Origin: Nocardioides sp. LHD-245
GTDB lineage: Bacteria; Actinomycetota; Actinomycetes; Propionibacteriales; Nocardioidaceae
Length of the DNA: 64,000 bases
Assembly: GCF_030929495.1 (NCBI RefSeq)
Contig: NZ_JAVFWN010000022.1
Coordinates: forward strand, 1-64,000
Reading direction: 5' to 3'
The position numbers and the translations under genes were made by a program. Below the pieces are notes generated by a model, which was given only the letters and a program-made list of their open reading frames with translations, was not told the DNA's origin and searched no databases. Each line of letters begins with the position of its first letter. The stretch's first letter is position 1. Below, in pieces: positions 45,327 through 53,323 of the stretch.

Positions 45327-46004
45327 GTGGCTGTGGAGGAGGGACACCGACGGCGCGATCTCGCGCTCGTGTCGGGCGTGGTCGCGCTGGTCGTCGCGCT
45401 GCTGCTCGCCTGGCTCGCGCTGCGCGACGGTGACGCGCCGGAGCCCCCGGTCGCCGTACCCTCTCCGGTCGCGACGCCGACCCCGACCCCCGAGCCCGCG
45501 CCGACGCCGACCGATCCCTGCGCCCGGCAGGCGCCCGCCGGCTTCGCGCCGACCTCGATCACGGTCGCCGGGGTCGCGAAGGGGGCCCGGGTCCTGGCGC
45601 TGCCCCGCGACGCGGCCGGCGTGCCCGGGGTGCCGCCGGTCTCGGACAAGCTGTCCTTCGCCTGGGACCGCGGCGGTGTCGAGCCGGGCTCCACGCAGGG
45701 CCACGTGCTGCTCAACACCCACACCTGGCCCGACGGCACCGCGATGGGCAACAAGCTGCTCACCGGGCTCGACATCGGTGGCCGGATCGTGCTGGCGACC
45801 GGGAAGGGCGCCGGACGCCAGGTGGCCTGCTACACGGTGTCCGAGCGCAGCGAGGTCCTGGCCAGCGACGGCTTCCCCGGCTGGGACGCGGTGGACGGCC
45901 CGCCCGAGGTCGTCATCGTGGTCTGCTCGGGGCGCCGGCTCGGACCCGGCGACTGGACGCACCGCACGCTGTGGTTCGCCAGTCGGGCCGGGGCGGCTAC
46001 CTGA
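45327..46004 (+). CDS. Class E/F-type sortase
   Basis: A 225-residue membrane-anchored transpeptidase-like protein. One helix (LVSGVVALVVALLLAWLAL), a Pro/Thr linker, then a sortase barrel with the His in LLNTHTWPDGTAMGN, the catalytic Cys in VIVVCSG and the Arg in HRTLWFAS. Class F enzymes of Actinobacteria act as housekeeping or orphan sortases; no LPXTG-type protein is encoded in this window, so its substrate is elsewhere or different. Start at GTG 45327 by the CACAAT box; the long frame open to 43494 is the shadow of lhr. Its end overlaps the convergent MFS gene by 8 bp. Confidence 0.88.
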   Translation: MAVEEGHRRRDLALVSGVVALVVALLLAWLALRDGDAPEPPVAVPSPVATPTPTPEPAPTPTDPCARQAPAGFAPTSITVAGVAKGARVLALPRDAAGVPGVPPVSDKLSFAWDRGGVEPGSTQGHVLLNTHTWPDGTAMGNKLLTGLDIGGRIVLATGKGAGRQVACYTVSERSEVLASDGFPGWDAVDGPPEVVIVVCSGRRLGPGDWTHRTLWFASRAGAAT

Positions 46005-47271
46005 CCGGCTCCGGTACGACGGCGGGCCGGCCGTTGACCGTCGCCGGGAGGTGTCGCTCCAGCACGGTCGCGACCACCGCGATCGCGCCGCAGCCGACGA
46101 CCATCAGCGCGATCAGCGCGGACGCGCAGCCCTGCTCCAGCAGGAACCCGGCGACGATCGGACCCGCGACGGTCCCGGCCTGGACGGCCGCCGCGTTGAG
46201 CGCGTTGTAGCGCCCGCGGAGGTGGTCGGCGGCCAGGTCGTTGTTGATGGCCGGCAGGGTCGGCTGCAGGAGGGTCTCGCCGATGCCGAAGACGAGGCCG
46301 AACCCGAGCAGGCCGGTGACCGCCAGCGCGCTGCCGGGCGCGAGGGCGCCCATGCCGACGAGCAGCCAGGCGCACGCCCACAGCACGGCCATGACCGTGA
46401 GCACCCGGGTCCGGCGGCGTCCGCGGATCCGCCCCATCACGGTGAACTGGAGAGCGACGATGACGAAGGTGTTGAGGGCGAAGGCGAACCCGATGGCGCC
46501 GGTCGACAGGCCGGCCTCGGTCCGGGCGAAGGCCGGCAGCCCCGCCTCGAACTGGCCGTAGCCGATGAAGGTCGCGACGAAGGTGAGCAGCGTCAGCCAG
46601 CGCACGGCCGGGCTGCGCAGGATGGCGCGGTAGCCGGGCACGGCACCGGACATCAGGTCGCGTGGCGGGTGCAGGACCCGGCCGTGCAGGTGCCGCAGCG
46701 GGCCGAGGAAGAGCGCGAGGGGGACCAGCCCGGCGAGCGCGTCGGCGACGTAGATCGCGGTGAACGTCTCCGGCCGGCCCACGTCGGCGAACAGTCCGCC
46801 GACGATGCCGCCGACCCCGAGGCCGAGGTTGGTGAGGGCGAAGTTGACGCCGAAGTACTGCTGGCGCACCTCTCCCTCGACGACCGTCGCGATCAGCGAG
46901 TTGAAGGCCGGCCACGAGGCGCCGAAGTTGATGCCGATCAGGACGAGCGCGACCGTGGCCGCCGCGGGCGTGGTCGCGAACGCCAGCAGCAGGGTGCCGG
47001 CCACCATCGCCGACTGCCCGGCGAGCAGCACCACCCGGGCGCCGTACCTGTCGACGAGGGCGCCGCTCGGTGCGGTCACCACGAAGGCCGCGGCGGCGAT
47101 CACGGCCATCAGCAGGCCGGACATGCCGAGGCCGAACCCGCGCACCTCGTGGAGGTAGATCAGGGTGAAGGGCAGGACGAGACCGCGGCCCAGGGTGGAG
47201 ACGGCGACGGTGGACAGCAGCCACCGGCCTTCGGCGGGAAGTGCGGTCCAGAACGACTTCATCGAGATCAT
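45997..47271 (-). CDS. MFS transporter, first of a tandem pair
   Basis: A 424-residue major facilitator protein with about 12 membrane helices. MKSFWTALPAEGRWLLSTVA and GRGLVLPFTLIYLHEVRGF at the N-terminus and the loop DRYGARVVLLAGQS (MFS motif A) are visible. Strongly similar throughout to the protein encoded upstream at 47341-48609. Substrate unknown; the relatives are mostly drug or metabolite exporters. ATG 47271 and 47262 are both possible; the latter aligns with the paralogue start. Neither has a clear Shine-Dalgarno. Last gene of the TfoX-MFS-MFS set. Confidence 0.9.
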   Translation of the reverse strand: MISMKSFWTALPAEGRWLLSTVAVSTLGRGLVLPFTLIYLHEVRGFGLGMSGLLMAVIAAAAFVVTAPSGALVDRYGARVVLLAGQSAMVAGTLLLAFATTPAAATVALVLIGINFGASWPAFNSLIATVVEGEVRQQYFGVNFALTNLGLGVGGIVGGLFADVGRPETFTAIYVADALAGLVPLALFLGPLRHLHGRVLHPPRDLMSGAVPGYRAILRSPAVRWLTLLTFVATFIGYGQFEAGLPAFARTEAGLSTGAIGFAFALNTFVIVALQFTVMGRIRGRRRTRVLTVMAVLWACAWLLVGMGALAPGSALAVTGLLGFGLVFGIGETLLQPTLPAINNDLAADHLRGRYNALNAAAVQAGTVAGPIVAGFLLEQGCASALIALMVVGCGAIAVVATVLERHLPATVNGRPAVVPEPVR

Positions 47272-47340
47272 GCGGGGACCGTGCGCTTCACGGTTGAAAA
47301 CGTTACGACCGGCGCCGGTTGCCCCGGAAATCGTGCGGCG

Positions 47341-48609
47341 TCATCCGCCGCCAGGTGTGGCGGACGCCACCACCGGGCCGCCGTTGGCGGCCGTCGGCAC
47401 ATGGCGTTCGAGGATCAGGGCCATCACGGCGATCGCCACGCAGCCCGCGACCATGACCGCGATGTACGCCGGCGCGAGGTCGTGCTGCAGCAGGAAGCCG
47501 GCCACGACCGGTCCGGCCACCGCGCCGCCCTGGAAGGCCGCCGCCGTGATCGCGTTGTAGCGGCCGCGGGTGTGGTCCGTGGCGAGGTCGTTGGCCATCG
47601 CCGGCACCGTCGGCTGCAGGAGTGTCTCGCCCAGCGCGAAGACCGCCATGTAGGCGAGGACGCCGGCGATCGCGACGCCGCCGCCGGGCACGACGCCCGC
47701 GAGGCCGAGGAGCCCCCAGGCCAGGGCCCAGATCGCCGCCATCGCCACCATCACCCGGGTGCGGAGATGGCGCTTGATCCGGTTCAGCACCGAGAACTGC
47801 AGCACCACGATGACCACCGTGTTGACCGCGAAGGCCAGCCCGATCGTGCGGGTGGAGACCTCGGCGGCCTGGCGGGCGAACCCGGGGAAGCCGGCCTCGT
47901 GCTGGCCGTAGCCGATGAACGTGCCGACGAAGGTGAGCAGCGTCAGCCACCGCACCGCCGGCTGCTTGAGGATCGTCAGGTAGCCGACGGCGGCCGGCGT
48001 CGAGCCGTCCTCGGGCGCCGTCGCCCGGCCGTGGACGTGCCGCAGCGGCCCGAGCAGCAGCGCGAGCGGCACCAGGCCGCTCACCGCGTCGCCGACGAAG
48101 ATCGCGGTGAACGTGCCGGGCCGGTCCACGTCGGCGAACAGCCCGCCGACGACGCCGCCGACCCCGATGCCGAGGTTGACCAGGGCGAAGTTGATGCCGA
48201 AGTACTGCTGGCGCAGGTCACCGGTGACGACCGCCGCGATCAGCGCGTTGAAGGCCGGCCACGACACCCCGAAGTTGAAGCCGACCAGCACCAGCGCGAC
48301 AGCGGCGACCGCCGGGGTGGTCGCGAACGCCAGGATCAGGTTCCCCGCGATCATCGCGGCGATGCCGACCAGCAGCACCGCGCGGGCGCCGTACCTGTCG
48401 ACGAGCGCGCCGCCGGGCCCGGTGACGAGGAAGCCGACCACCGCGATCAGCGCCATCAGGGTGCCGGACAGGCCGAGCTCGAAGCCACGGACCTCATGCA
48501 GGTAGATCAGCGTGAACGGCAGGGTCAGGCCACGGCCCAGGGTCTGGATCGCGACGGTCGACAGCAGCCAGCGGCCCTCCGTCGGCAGCGCCGCCCAGAA
48601 GGACCTCAC
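47341..48609 (-). CDS. MFS transporter, second of a tandem pair
   Basis: A 422-residue, 12-helix transporter paralogous to the next gene (RSFWAALPTEGRWLLSTVA, GRGLTLPFTLIYLHEVRGF, VDRYGARAVLLVG). GTG 48609 is chosen over ATG 48666: it overlaps the TfoX-like stop by 4 nt (GTGA), and the residues that follow align with the paralogue. The duplication is recent enough that both keep the same N-terminal phrases but old enough for many substitutions. Substrate unknown. Confidence 0.9.
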   Translation of the reverse strand: MRSFWAALPTEGRWLLSTVAIQTLGRGLTLPFTLIYLHEVRGFELGLSGTLMALIAVVGFLVTGPGGALVDRYGARAVLLVGIAAMIAGNLILAFATTPAVAAVALVLVGFNFGVSWPAFNALIAAVVTGDLRQQYFGINFALVNLGIGVGGVVGGLFADVDRPGTFTAIFVGDAVSGLVPLALLLGPLRHVHGRATAPEDGSTPAAVGYLTILKQPAVRWLTLLTFVGTFIGYGQHEAGFPGFARQAAEVSTRTIGLAFAVNTVVIVVLQFSVLNRIKRHLRTRVMVAMAAIWALAWGLLGLAGVVPGGGVAIAGVLAYMAVFALGETLLQPTVPAMANDLATDHTRGRYNAITAAAFQGGAVAGPVVAGFLLQHDLAPAYIAVMVAGCVAIAVMALILERHVPTAANGGPVVASATPGGG

Positions 48610-48965
48610 CGTCCGGGGGACTTGGGCGGCAACCCGGCGACGTACGACGCGCCGCGGCGCACCCACGTGCCGAGCGCCTCGTCGGTGGCGAGGTCGGCGA
48701 GGTCGACGCGCAGCCAGCCGCTCATCGTGCGCCCGCGCATCTCCATCGGGTAGGCCGGTGTCGTGGCCACCAGCTCGGCACCCTCGGCGGGGTCGACCCG
48801 CACCATCAGGCCGCCCTGGCCGCTGGCGGCGACGGCCATGTGGCCGCCGACCATGAAGCCCAGCCCGCCGAACATCTTCTTCTCGGTCAGCTCCAGGCCT
48901 GCCGCGGCGGGCTCCTCCGCGAGGAGGTCACGGAGCCGCCCGGCCAGCTCATCGTCGTACGCCAT
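48606..48965 (-). CDS. TfoX/Sxy N-terminal domain protein
   Basis: A 119-residue protein with the TfoX N-terminal fold: LRDLLAEEPAAAGLELTEKKMFGGLGFMVGGHMAVAA is the family core (KKMFGGLGF). Only this domain is present; true Sxy competence activators are longer, and stand-alone versions are common in Actinobacteria with no known function. Leaderless start likely (TAGCCT, 6 nt before the ATG). It is translationally coupled to the downstream MFS gene. Confidence 0.88.
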   Translation of the reverse strand: MAYDDELAGRLRDLLAEEPAAAGLELTEKKMFGGLGFMVGGHMAVAASGQGGLMVRVDPAEGAELVATTPAYPMEMRGRTMSGWLRVDLADLATDEALGTWVRRGASYVAGLPPKSPGR

Positions 48966-48971
48966 GACAGG

Positions 48972-48977
48972 AGGCTA
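48972..48977 (-). promoter_or_regulatory. -10 box of leaderless TfoX-like gene
   Basis: Minus-strand TAGCCT, 6 nt before ATG 48965; gives the TfoX-MFS-MFS set its own promoter, separate from the ArsR operon. Confidence 0.55.
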
Positions 48978-49006
48978 GAGCGCGCCACGGACAGCGCTCC
49001 AGCAGA

Positions 49007-49582
49007 TTACGGCCGCGGCCAGGCGGGGTCGCGGCCGATGAACCCGATCAGCCGGTCCTGCCAGGGCGCGTCGTCGGCGACCGGCACCCTCGCGCCGTAC
49101 TGCCCGCTCTGCCGCAGCATCTCGTCGAGCGGCTCCATGCCCTGGACCATCACTCGGCACCGCTCGGCGTCCAGGGTGTCGTCCTGGCCGGTGGCGCGGG
49201 CGAGGTCCCAGGTGTGCATGAAGACGTCGCCGGTGTAGAACTCCGCGATCGCGCGGGGGAGCGGCATCGCGGGGAGGCGGGGGTGGGCGAAGGTGATGCC
49301 GGCGCTGGCCGGGTCGTCGAGGACGGCCTGCACCGCCGCGGCGTGCTGCTCCCAGGCGGCGACCGGGTCGTCGTCGACCGGTGGTCCGGCCGGCAGGCGC
49401 AGGCCGGAGCCGTCGGCGAGGAACGCCGGGAACCACTCCACGAGGTGGCGCACGACGTCGCGGGCCTCCCACTCCGCGACGGGTGTCGGCGCGTCCCAGC
49501 CGTCGGCGGCCACCCCGCGGACCCGCTCGCCGAAGGTGCCCGCGATGCTCCGGTGCTCCTCGGCCGGACCGGCCGGGATCAC
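49007..49582 (-). CDS. TIGR03086-type (mycothiol-dependent maleylpyruvate isomerase-like) protein
   Basis: A 191-residue DinB-like four-helix protein: VAEWEARDVVRHLVEWFPAF, then FYTGDVFMHTWDLARATGQD, whose His residues match the metal sites of the TIGR03086/MDMPI family. Enzymes of this fold use mycothiol or a metal, but the reaction is unknown here. GTG 49582 overlaps the preceding stop (GTGA) and starts at the family N-terminus; the longer frame to 49948 is the shadow of the SRPBCC gene. Third gene of the ArsR operon. Confidence 0.8.
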   Translation of the reverse strand: MIPAGPAEEHRSIAGTFGERVRGVAADGWDAPTPVAEWEARDVVRHLVEWFPAFLADGSGLRLPAGPPVDDDPVAAWEQHAAAVQAVLDDPASAGITFAHPRLPAMPLPRAIAEFYTGDVFMHTWDLARATGQDDTLDAERCRVMVQGMEPLDEMLRQSGQYGARVPVADDAPWQDRLIGFIGRDPAWPRP

Positions 49583-50091
49583 GCCTCCGCGCCCGTCAAC
49601 GAGGCGAGGAGGCGGTCGAGTGCGGCGTACCCCTCGTTGATGCCGACCTCCATGCCGCTGGCGAGCATGCCGGCGCGCGACTCGAAGTCGTAGACCACGG
49701 ACAGTCCCTCGAGGCGGGTGCGGCCGCCGGGCAGCTCGACGAACACCATCGTCTCGAGGCTGACCGCGTCGGGCATCTCCTCGAACCCGAAGGTCTGCAC
49801 GATCTTCTCGTTCTCGTTCACCCGGTGCACGGCGCCGTAGAAGTGGGCGATCTCGACGCCGTCGCGGACCGCGGTGTAGCGGTACTCGCCGCCGGTGCGG
49901 ATGTCCCACACGTCGATCTCCATCCCGATCGAGTCGGGTCCCATCCACTGCCTCACCAGCTCGGGCTCGACGTGGGCGCGGTAGACGAGCTCACGCGGTG
50001 CGTCGAACTCCCGGACGATCCGGACGGTGGGGACGTCCGGGTCGGCCTCGATGAGGGCCTCGGGCGCGGTGTTGCCGGTGCTCGTGTTCAT
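49579..50091 (-). CDS. SRPBCC-family (AHSA1-like) protein
   Basis: A 170-residue START-like protein: VRIVREFDAPRELVYRAHVE, ELVRQWMGPDSIGMEIDVWD, GGEYRYTAVRDG and NENEKIVQTFGFEEMPD are typical of the AHSA1/SRPBCC group, often encoded with ArsR-type regulators. Ligand unknown. ATG 50091 overlaps the ArsR stop by 4 nt (ATGA). The pairing of ArsR regulator with AHSA1 protein is common and suggests the regulator senses something the SRPBCC protein binds. Confidence 0.9.
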   Translation of the reverse strand: MNTSTGNTAPEALIEADPDVPTVRIVREFDAPRELVYRAHVEPELVRQWMGPDSIGMEIDVWDIRTGGEYRYTAVRDGVEIAHFYGAVHRVNENEKIVQTFGFEEMPDAVSLETMVFVELPGGRTRLEGLSVVYDFESRAGMLASGMEVGINEGYAALDRLLASLTGAEA

Positions 50092-50495
50092 CCTGCTGCT
50101 CCTTCGGGTCGGTGCTGCCGCTCGGCGTCGTTCGGGCGGCGGGGGTCGTCGGTGTCGTCGATGTCCTTGCCCTGCATCCGGGCGAGGACCTGGTCCAGTC
50201 GTCGGTAGCGCTCCTCGGCCTGTCGTCGGTAGCGCTCGATCCACTTCGTCATCAGGTCGAACACCTCCGCGTCCAGATGGACCGGTCGTCGCTGCGCGTC
50301 GCGGCTGCGCTGGACCAGGCCCGCCTCCTCCAGCACCTTGAGGTGCTTGGAGACCGCCTGGAGCGAGACCGCGTACGGCGCCGCCAGCTCGCTCACCGTC
50401 GCGTCGCCCGCCGCCAGGCGGGCCACCATGTCGCGCCGGGTCGGATCGGCGAGGGCGCCGAAGACCCGCGACAGCCGGTCGTCTTGCTCAACCAT
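50088..50495 (-). CDS. ArsR/SmtB-family transcriptional regulator
   Basis: A 135-residue winged-helix repressor: FGALADPTRRDMVARLAAGD, VSELAAPYAVSLQAVSKHLK, VLEEAGLVQRSRDAQRR. No Cys-based metal site is visible, so metal sensing is unlikely; members linked to SRPBCC genes respond to unknown signals. The acidic, charged tail (about 100-135) is longer than usual. Its start codon lies inside one of two identical-arm palindromes (50488-50503 and 50529-50544), pointing to autoregulation. Confidence 0.92.
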   Translation of the reverse strand: MVEQDDRLSRVFGALADPTRRDMVARLAAGDATVSELAAPYAVSLQAVSKHLKVLEEAGLVQRSRDAQRRPVHLDAEVFDLMTKWIERYRRQAEERYRRLDQVLARMQGKDIDDTDDPRRPNDAERQHRPEGAAG

Positions 50496-50544
50496 GTGGT
50501 TGATTAAACGCCGGGAGCTGCTCCTTTGTCAACCATCTGGTTGA
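50488..50544 (-). promoter_or_regulatory. Double ArsR operator (two identical-arm palindromes)
   Basis: TCAACCA-TG-TGGTTGA at 50488-50503 and TCAACCA-TC-TGGTTGA at 50529-50544. Centres are 41 bp apart, about four helical turns, so two dimers would bind the same face. One overlaps the ArsR start codon, the other the -35 hexamer. Confidence 0.85.
50503..50533 (-). promoter_or_regulatory. Promoter of the arsR operon
   Basis: Minus strand: TTGACA (50533-50528), 19-bp spacer, TTTAAT (50508-50503). Both hexamers touch the two operator palindromes, fitting repression by occlusion. Transcription would start close to the ArsR ATG. Confidence 0.6.
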
Positions 50545-50555
50545 GTTCCGTGTGT

Positions 50556-50601
50556 AACGTCATACGTCCTGTGGGCTTGAGCCCACCGAACGCATGACGT
50601 T
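50556..50601 (-). terminator. Long hairpin after the NAD salvage operon
   Basis: Outer arms AACGTCAT and ATGACGTT (8 bp), inner arms GTGGGCT and AGCCCAC (7 bp) around TG, with a partly paired middle. It begins 16 nt after the Nudix-gene stop on the minus strand; no U-tract. Likely terminator between this operon and arsR. Confidence 0.55.
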
Positions 50602-50616
50602 GCGCGCCGTGCCCGT

Positions 50617-51339
50617 TCAGCCCCGGGCCATCGGCGGTTGTACGACGGTCGCGGGGCCGCGTCGGTAGAGCAGCGCGCGGCGCCCACCGACCTCGGTCGC
50701 CTCGCCGCGCACGTCGGTCGGGACCACGAAGCCGTCGGTGCCGAGCACCTTGCGGCGGAAGTTGCCGAGATCGGGGGGCGCGCCCCAGACCGCGGCGTAC
50801 ACACGGCGCAGCTCGGGGAGGGTGAACGGCTCGGCGACGAACTCGGTGGCCAGCGTCGTGTACTCCAGCTTGGACCGGACCCGCTCTCGCGCGTCCAGGA
50901 GGATCTGGCGGTGATCGAAGGCGAGCGTCGGACCGTCCGCGTCCAGTCCCTCCAGCAGGTCGTCGACGACCCACCAGCGCGCATCCGCGGCGTCGGTGCC
51001 GGCCCGCGGCTCGGGCAGGTCGGGGGCGAGGGCGACGTGCGCGACCGACACGACCCGCTGGCGCGGGTCACGGTCGGGCGCGGAGTAGGTCCGCAGCTGC
51101 TCGAGATGACCCGGGAAGCGCTCGACGTCGCCCAGGCCGGTCTCCTCGCGCAGCTCGCGCCAGGCCGCCTGCTCGGCGTCCTCGTCGGGCTCGACGAAGC
51201 CGCCCGGCAGCGCCCATGAGCCGGCGAACGGCTCCTCGGCACGCTCCACGAGCAGGACGGCCAGCGCGCCGTCGCGGATGGTGAAGACGGCCAGGTCGAC
51301 GGCCACCGCGAAGGGCGGGTGGCCGGTGCCGAGGCTCAT
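50617..51339 (-). CDS. Nudix hydrolase with C-terminal winged helix (NrtR-like)
   Basis: A 240-residue protein. Residues about 10-150 form a Nudix domain with an intact Nudix box (GGFVEPDEDAEQAAWRELRE, ETG), so hydrolysis of ADP-ribose-like compounds is possible. Residues about 165-230 (FTLPELRRVYAAVWGAPPDL, NFRRKVLG) match the winged helix of NrtR, the Nudix-related repressor of NAD genes. It overlaps the pncB-pncA frame by 4 nt (ATGA) and so is in the NAD salvage operon, where NrtR regulators often sit. A 23-bp palindrome ahead of the operon is the likely operator. Regulator, enzyme or both. Confidence 0.85.
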   Translation of the reverse strand: MSLGTGHPPFAVAVDLAVFTIRDGALAVLLVERAEEPFAGSWALPGGFVEPDEDAEQAAWRELREETGLGDVERFPGHLEQLRTYSAPDRDPRQRVVSVAHVALAPDLPEPRAGTDAADARWWVVDDLLEGLDADGPTLAFDHRQILLDARERVRSKLEYTTLATEFVAEPFTLPELRRVYAAVWGAPPDLGNFRRKVLGTDGFVVPTDVRGEATEVGGRRALLYRRGPATVVQPPMARG

Positions 51340-53270
51340 CGGGCCACCTCGACGCCGGCCGCGGCCAGCTCCTCGAGCGCCCGTGCCGACGAGTCCGGGG
51401 CGACCCCCGCGTGCAGGCCGTCCAGCAGGCGCACCCGGAAGCCCGCGCCCACCGCGTCCAGCGCGGTCGCCCGCACGCAGTGGTCGGTGGCGATGCCGGC
51501 GACGTCGACCTCGGTGACGCCGGCCGCCCGCAGCACCTCCGCCAACCGATCGCCCGCCGCAGTGACCCCCTCGAAGGCGGAGTACGCCGGCTCGCCCATG
51601 CCCTTCACGACGTGGTGGGTGACCGCGTCAGTCGTCAGCTCGGGCGCGTAGTCGGCGCCGGTCTCGCCTTGCACGCAGTGGACCGGCCAGGTCGTGACGA
51701 AGTCGGGCTCCTCGCCGAGCGCGTGGAAGTGGCCGCCGTTCGTCTCGCCCGTCTCGTGGCCCCCTCGGTGCCAGTCGCGGGACGCGGCGACCACGACGTA
51801 GTCGCCGGCGTGGGCGGCGAGGTGCGCGCTGATCCGGCCGGCGACCTCCCGGCCGCCGGTGACGCCGAGCGAGCCACCCTCGACGAAGTCGTTCTGGACG
51901 TCGACGACGATCAGGGCCCGCCGGTCGTGGGTGTCCTTCATCGTGCTCTCCTCTCGTAGTGACGCGGTGAGGTACGCCGGTCCGGCGGCGACCGTGCGCG
52001 CCTCGGCCGGCAGGGTGGCGAGGGTCGCGGCCGCGAAGTCGCGGATCTCGCCGAGGTCCGGGCGGTGCACGACCTCGCCGGCGCGGACCAGTGCGACCTG
52101 GGCCGGACGGGCGCCGGGACCCGGCGGGGGAGCGTCGTGCGCGGTGAACCACTCCGCGACGAGGATCCCCTGGTCGTCGTACTGCCGGAAGGGCTGTTTG
52201 CGACCGCCGACCGAGGCCTTGTCCGGGGACTTCTTCGCCACCGGGCGCAGTGGCTCGCCCGGCGCGTCGGCGATGGCGACCAGCTTGTAGACCATGCTCG
52301 CGGTCGGGTGGCCGGAGCCGGTGGCGACGCGGGTGCCGACGCCGTAGCCGTCGATGGGCGCGTCGGCGAGCGCCGTGATGACGAACTCGTCGAGGTCGCT
52401 GGTCACCACGATCCGGGTGCCGGTCGCGCCGAGGCGGTCGAGCAGCTGACGCGCCTTGTGGGACTCCTCGGCGAGGTCGCCGGAGTCGATCCGCACCGCG
52501 CCGAGCCCCGGGCCCGCCACCTCGACGGCCGTGCGGATGCCCTCGGCGATGTCGTAGGTGTCGACCAGCAGGGTCGTGCCGACGCCGAGTGCCTCGACCT
52601 GGCTGCGGAACGCGTCGGCCTCGGTGTGGTGGGCCAGCGTGAACGCGTGCGCGGCGGTGCCGGCGGTCGGGACGCCGTACCGCCGCCCGGCGGCGAGGTT
52701 GCTCGTCGTCGCGAAGCCGGCGAGGTACGCCGCCCGCGCGGTCGCGACCGCCGCCTCCTCGTGCGTGCGCCGGCCGCCCATCTCGATGATCGGCCGGCCG
52801 GCTCCGTCCGGGGTCCGGGCGGCGTCGACCATCCGGGCCGCGGCGCTCGCGATCGCCGTGTCGTGGTTGAGGACGCTGAGGACCAGGGTCTCCAGCACCA
52901 GGCACTCGCCGAGCGACCCGGTGACGGTGAGGATGGGGCTGCCGGGGAAGTAGAGGTCGCCCTCCCGGTAGCCGTCGATGTCGCCGGAGAACCGGAAGTC
53001 CGCCAGCCACCGGGCCGTCGCGGCGCCGATCACGCCCTGCTCCTGCAGCCAGGCGAGCTCGGCCTCGTCGTACGAGAAGCGCTCGATCGCGTCGAGCAGC
53101 CGGCCGAGCCCCCCGAGCATGCCGTAGCGGCGGCCCTCGGGCAGCCGGCGGGCGAAGGCCTCGAAGGCCGCGGGCCGGCCGGCGCTGCCGTCGCCCACGA
53201 AGGAGTCGAGCATGGTGAGCTCGTAGCGGTCGGTGAGCAGTCCGGTGGTGGGCTGGACGGGGCGGTCCAT
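51336..53270 (-). CDS. pncB: Nicotinate phosphoribosyltransferase-nicotinamidase fused frame (PncB-PncA)
   Basis: One 644-codon frame with two enzymes of NAD salvage. Residues 1 to about 440 are PncB (GLLTDRYELTMLDSFV, EMGGRRTHEEAA, VRIDSGDLAEES, TRVATGSGHPTASMVYKLVA). From 444 (MKDTHDRRALIVVDVQNDF) it is PncA, with Asp in VDVQNDF, Lys in VVKGMGEPAYSAF and the nucleophile Cys in ATDHCVRATALDA. The two normally are separate proteins. Just before Met444 the DNA reads GAGAGGAGAGCACG, a good ribosome binding site, so PncA could also be made alone from ATG 51941. Start at 53270 has GAGGAG 6 nt upstream. PncA makes nicotinate, PncB turns it into NaMN. Confidence 0.92.
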   Translation of the reverse strand: MDRPVQPTTGLLTDRYELTMLDSFVGDGSAGRPAAFEAFARRLPEGRRYGMLGGLGRLLDAIERFSYDEAELAWLQEQGVIGAATARWLADFRFSGDIDGYREGDLYFPGSPILTVTGSLGECLVLETLVLSVLNHDTAIASAAARMVDAARTPDGAGRPIIEMGGRRTHEEAAVATARAAYLAGFATTSNLAAGRRYGVPTAGTAAHAFTLAHHTEADAFRSQVEALGVGTTLLVDTYDIAEGIRTAVEVAGPGLGAVRIDSGDLAEESHKARQLLDRLGATGTRIVVTSDLDEFVITALADAPIDGYGVGTRVATGSGHPTASMVYKLVAIADAPGEPLRPVAKKSPDKASVGGRKQPFRQYDDQGILVAEWFTAHDAPPPGPGARPAQVALVRAGEVVHRPDLGEIRDFAAATLATLPAEARTVAAGPAYLTASLREESTMKDTHDRRALIVVDVQNDFVEGGSLGVTGGREVAGRISAHLAAHAGDYVVVAASRDWHRGGHETGETNGGHFHALGEEPDFVTTWPVHCVQGETGADYAPELTTDAVTHHVVKGMGEPAYSAFEGVTAAGDRLAEVLRAAGVTEVDVAGIATDHCVRATALDAVGAGFRVRLLDGLHAGVAPDSSARALEELAAAGVEVAR

Positions 53271-53284
53271 CGCGGCTCCTCGAT

Positions 53285-53307
53285 GTTGTAGTCATTATGA
53301 CCATAAC
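53285..53307. promoter_or_regulatory. 23-bp palindrome, candidate NrtR operator between pncB and the methylase
   Basis: Arms GTTGTAGTCAT and ATGACCATAAC around a central T; 9 of 11 pairs match, with a perfect inner GTCAT-T-ATGAC. It lies 14 bp before the pncB start and 22 bp before the methylase start, overlapping both promoter regions. NrtR-type repressors bind palindromes of this size; the specific motif for this lineage is not known to me. Confidence 0.65.
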
Positions 53308-53317
53308 AGGATTCGTC

Positions 53318-53323
53318 TAGGGT
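53318..53323 (+). promoter_or_regulatory. -10 box of leaderless methylase gene
   Basis: TAGGGT, 6 nt before ATG 53330. Its -35 region falls in the palindrome at 53285-53307. Confidence 0.6.

Noticed and set aside
40032..46004. Very long plus-strand open frames opposite lhr (for example 40032-43199 and 43494 onward)
   Set aside because: Antisense shadows produced by the high third-position GC of lhr; Arg/Gly/Val-rich with no recognisable domain.
47290..47312. LacI-like half palindrome (TTGAAAACGTT) between the two MFS genes
   Set aside because: Only one half matches, no LacI-type gene is nearby, and it lies inside the coupled gene set.
19786..50601. The hexamer GCATGA shared by the hairpins at 19786, 50556 and 62328
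   Set aside because: Six bases in three hairpins is too weak to define a repeat family from one window.
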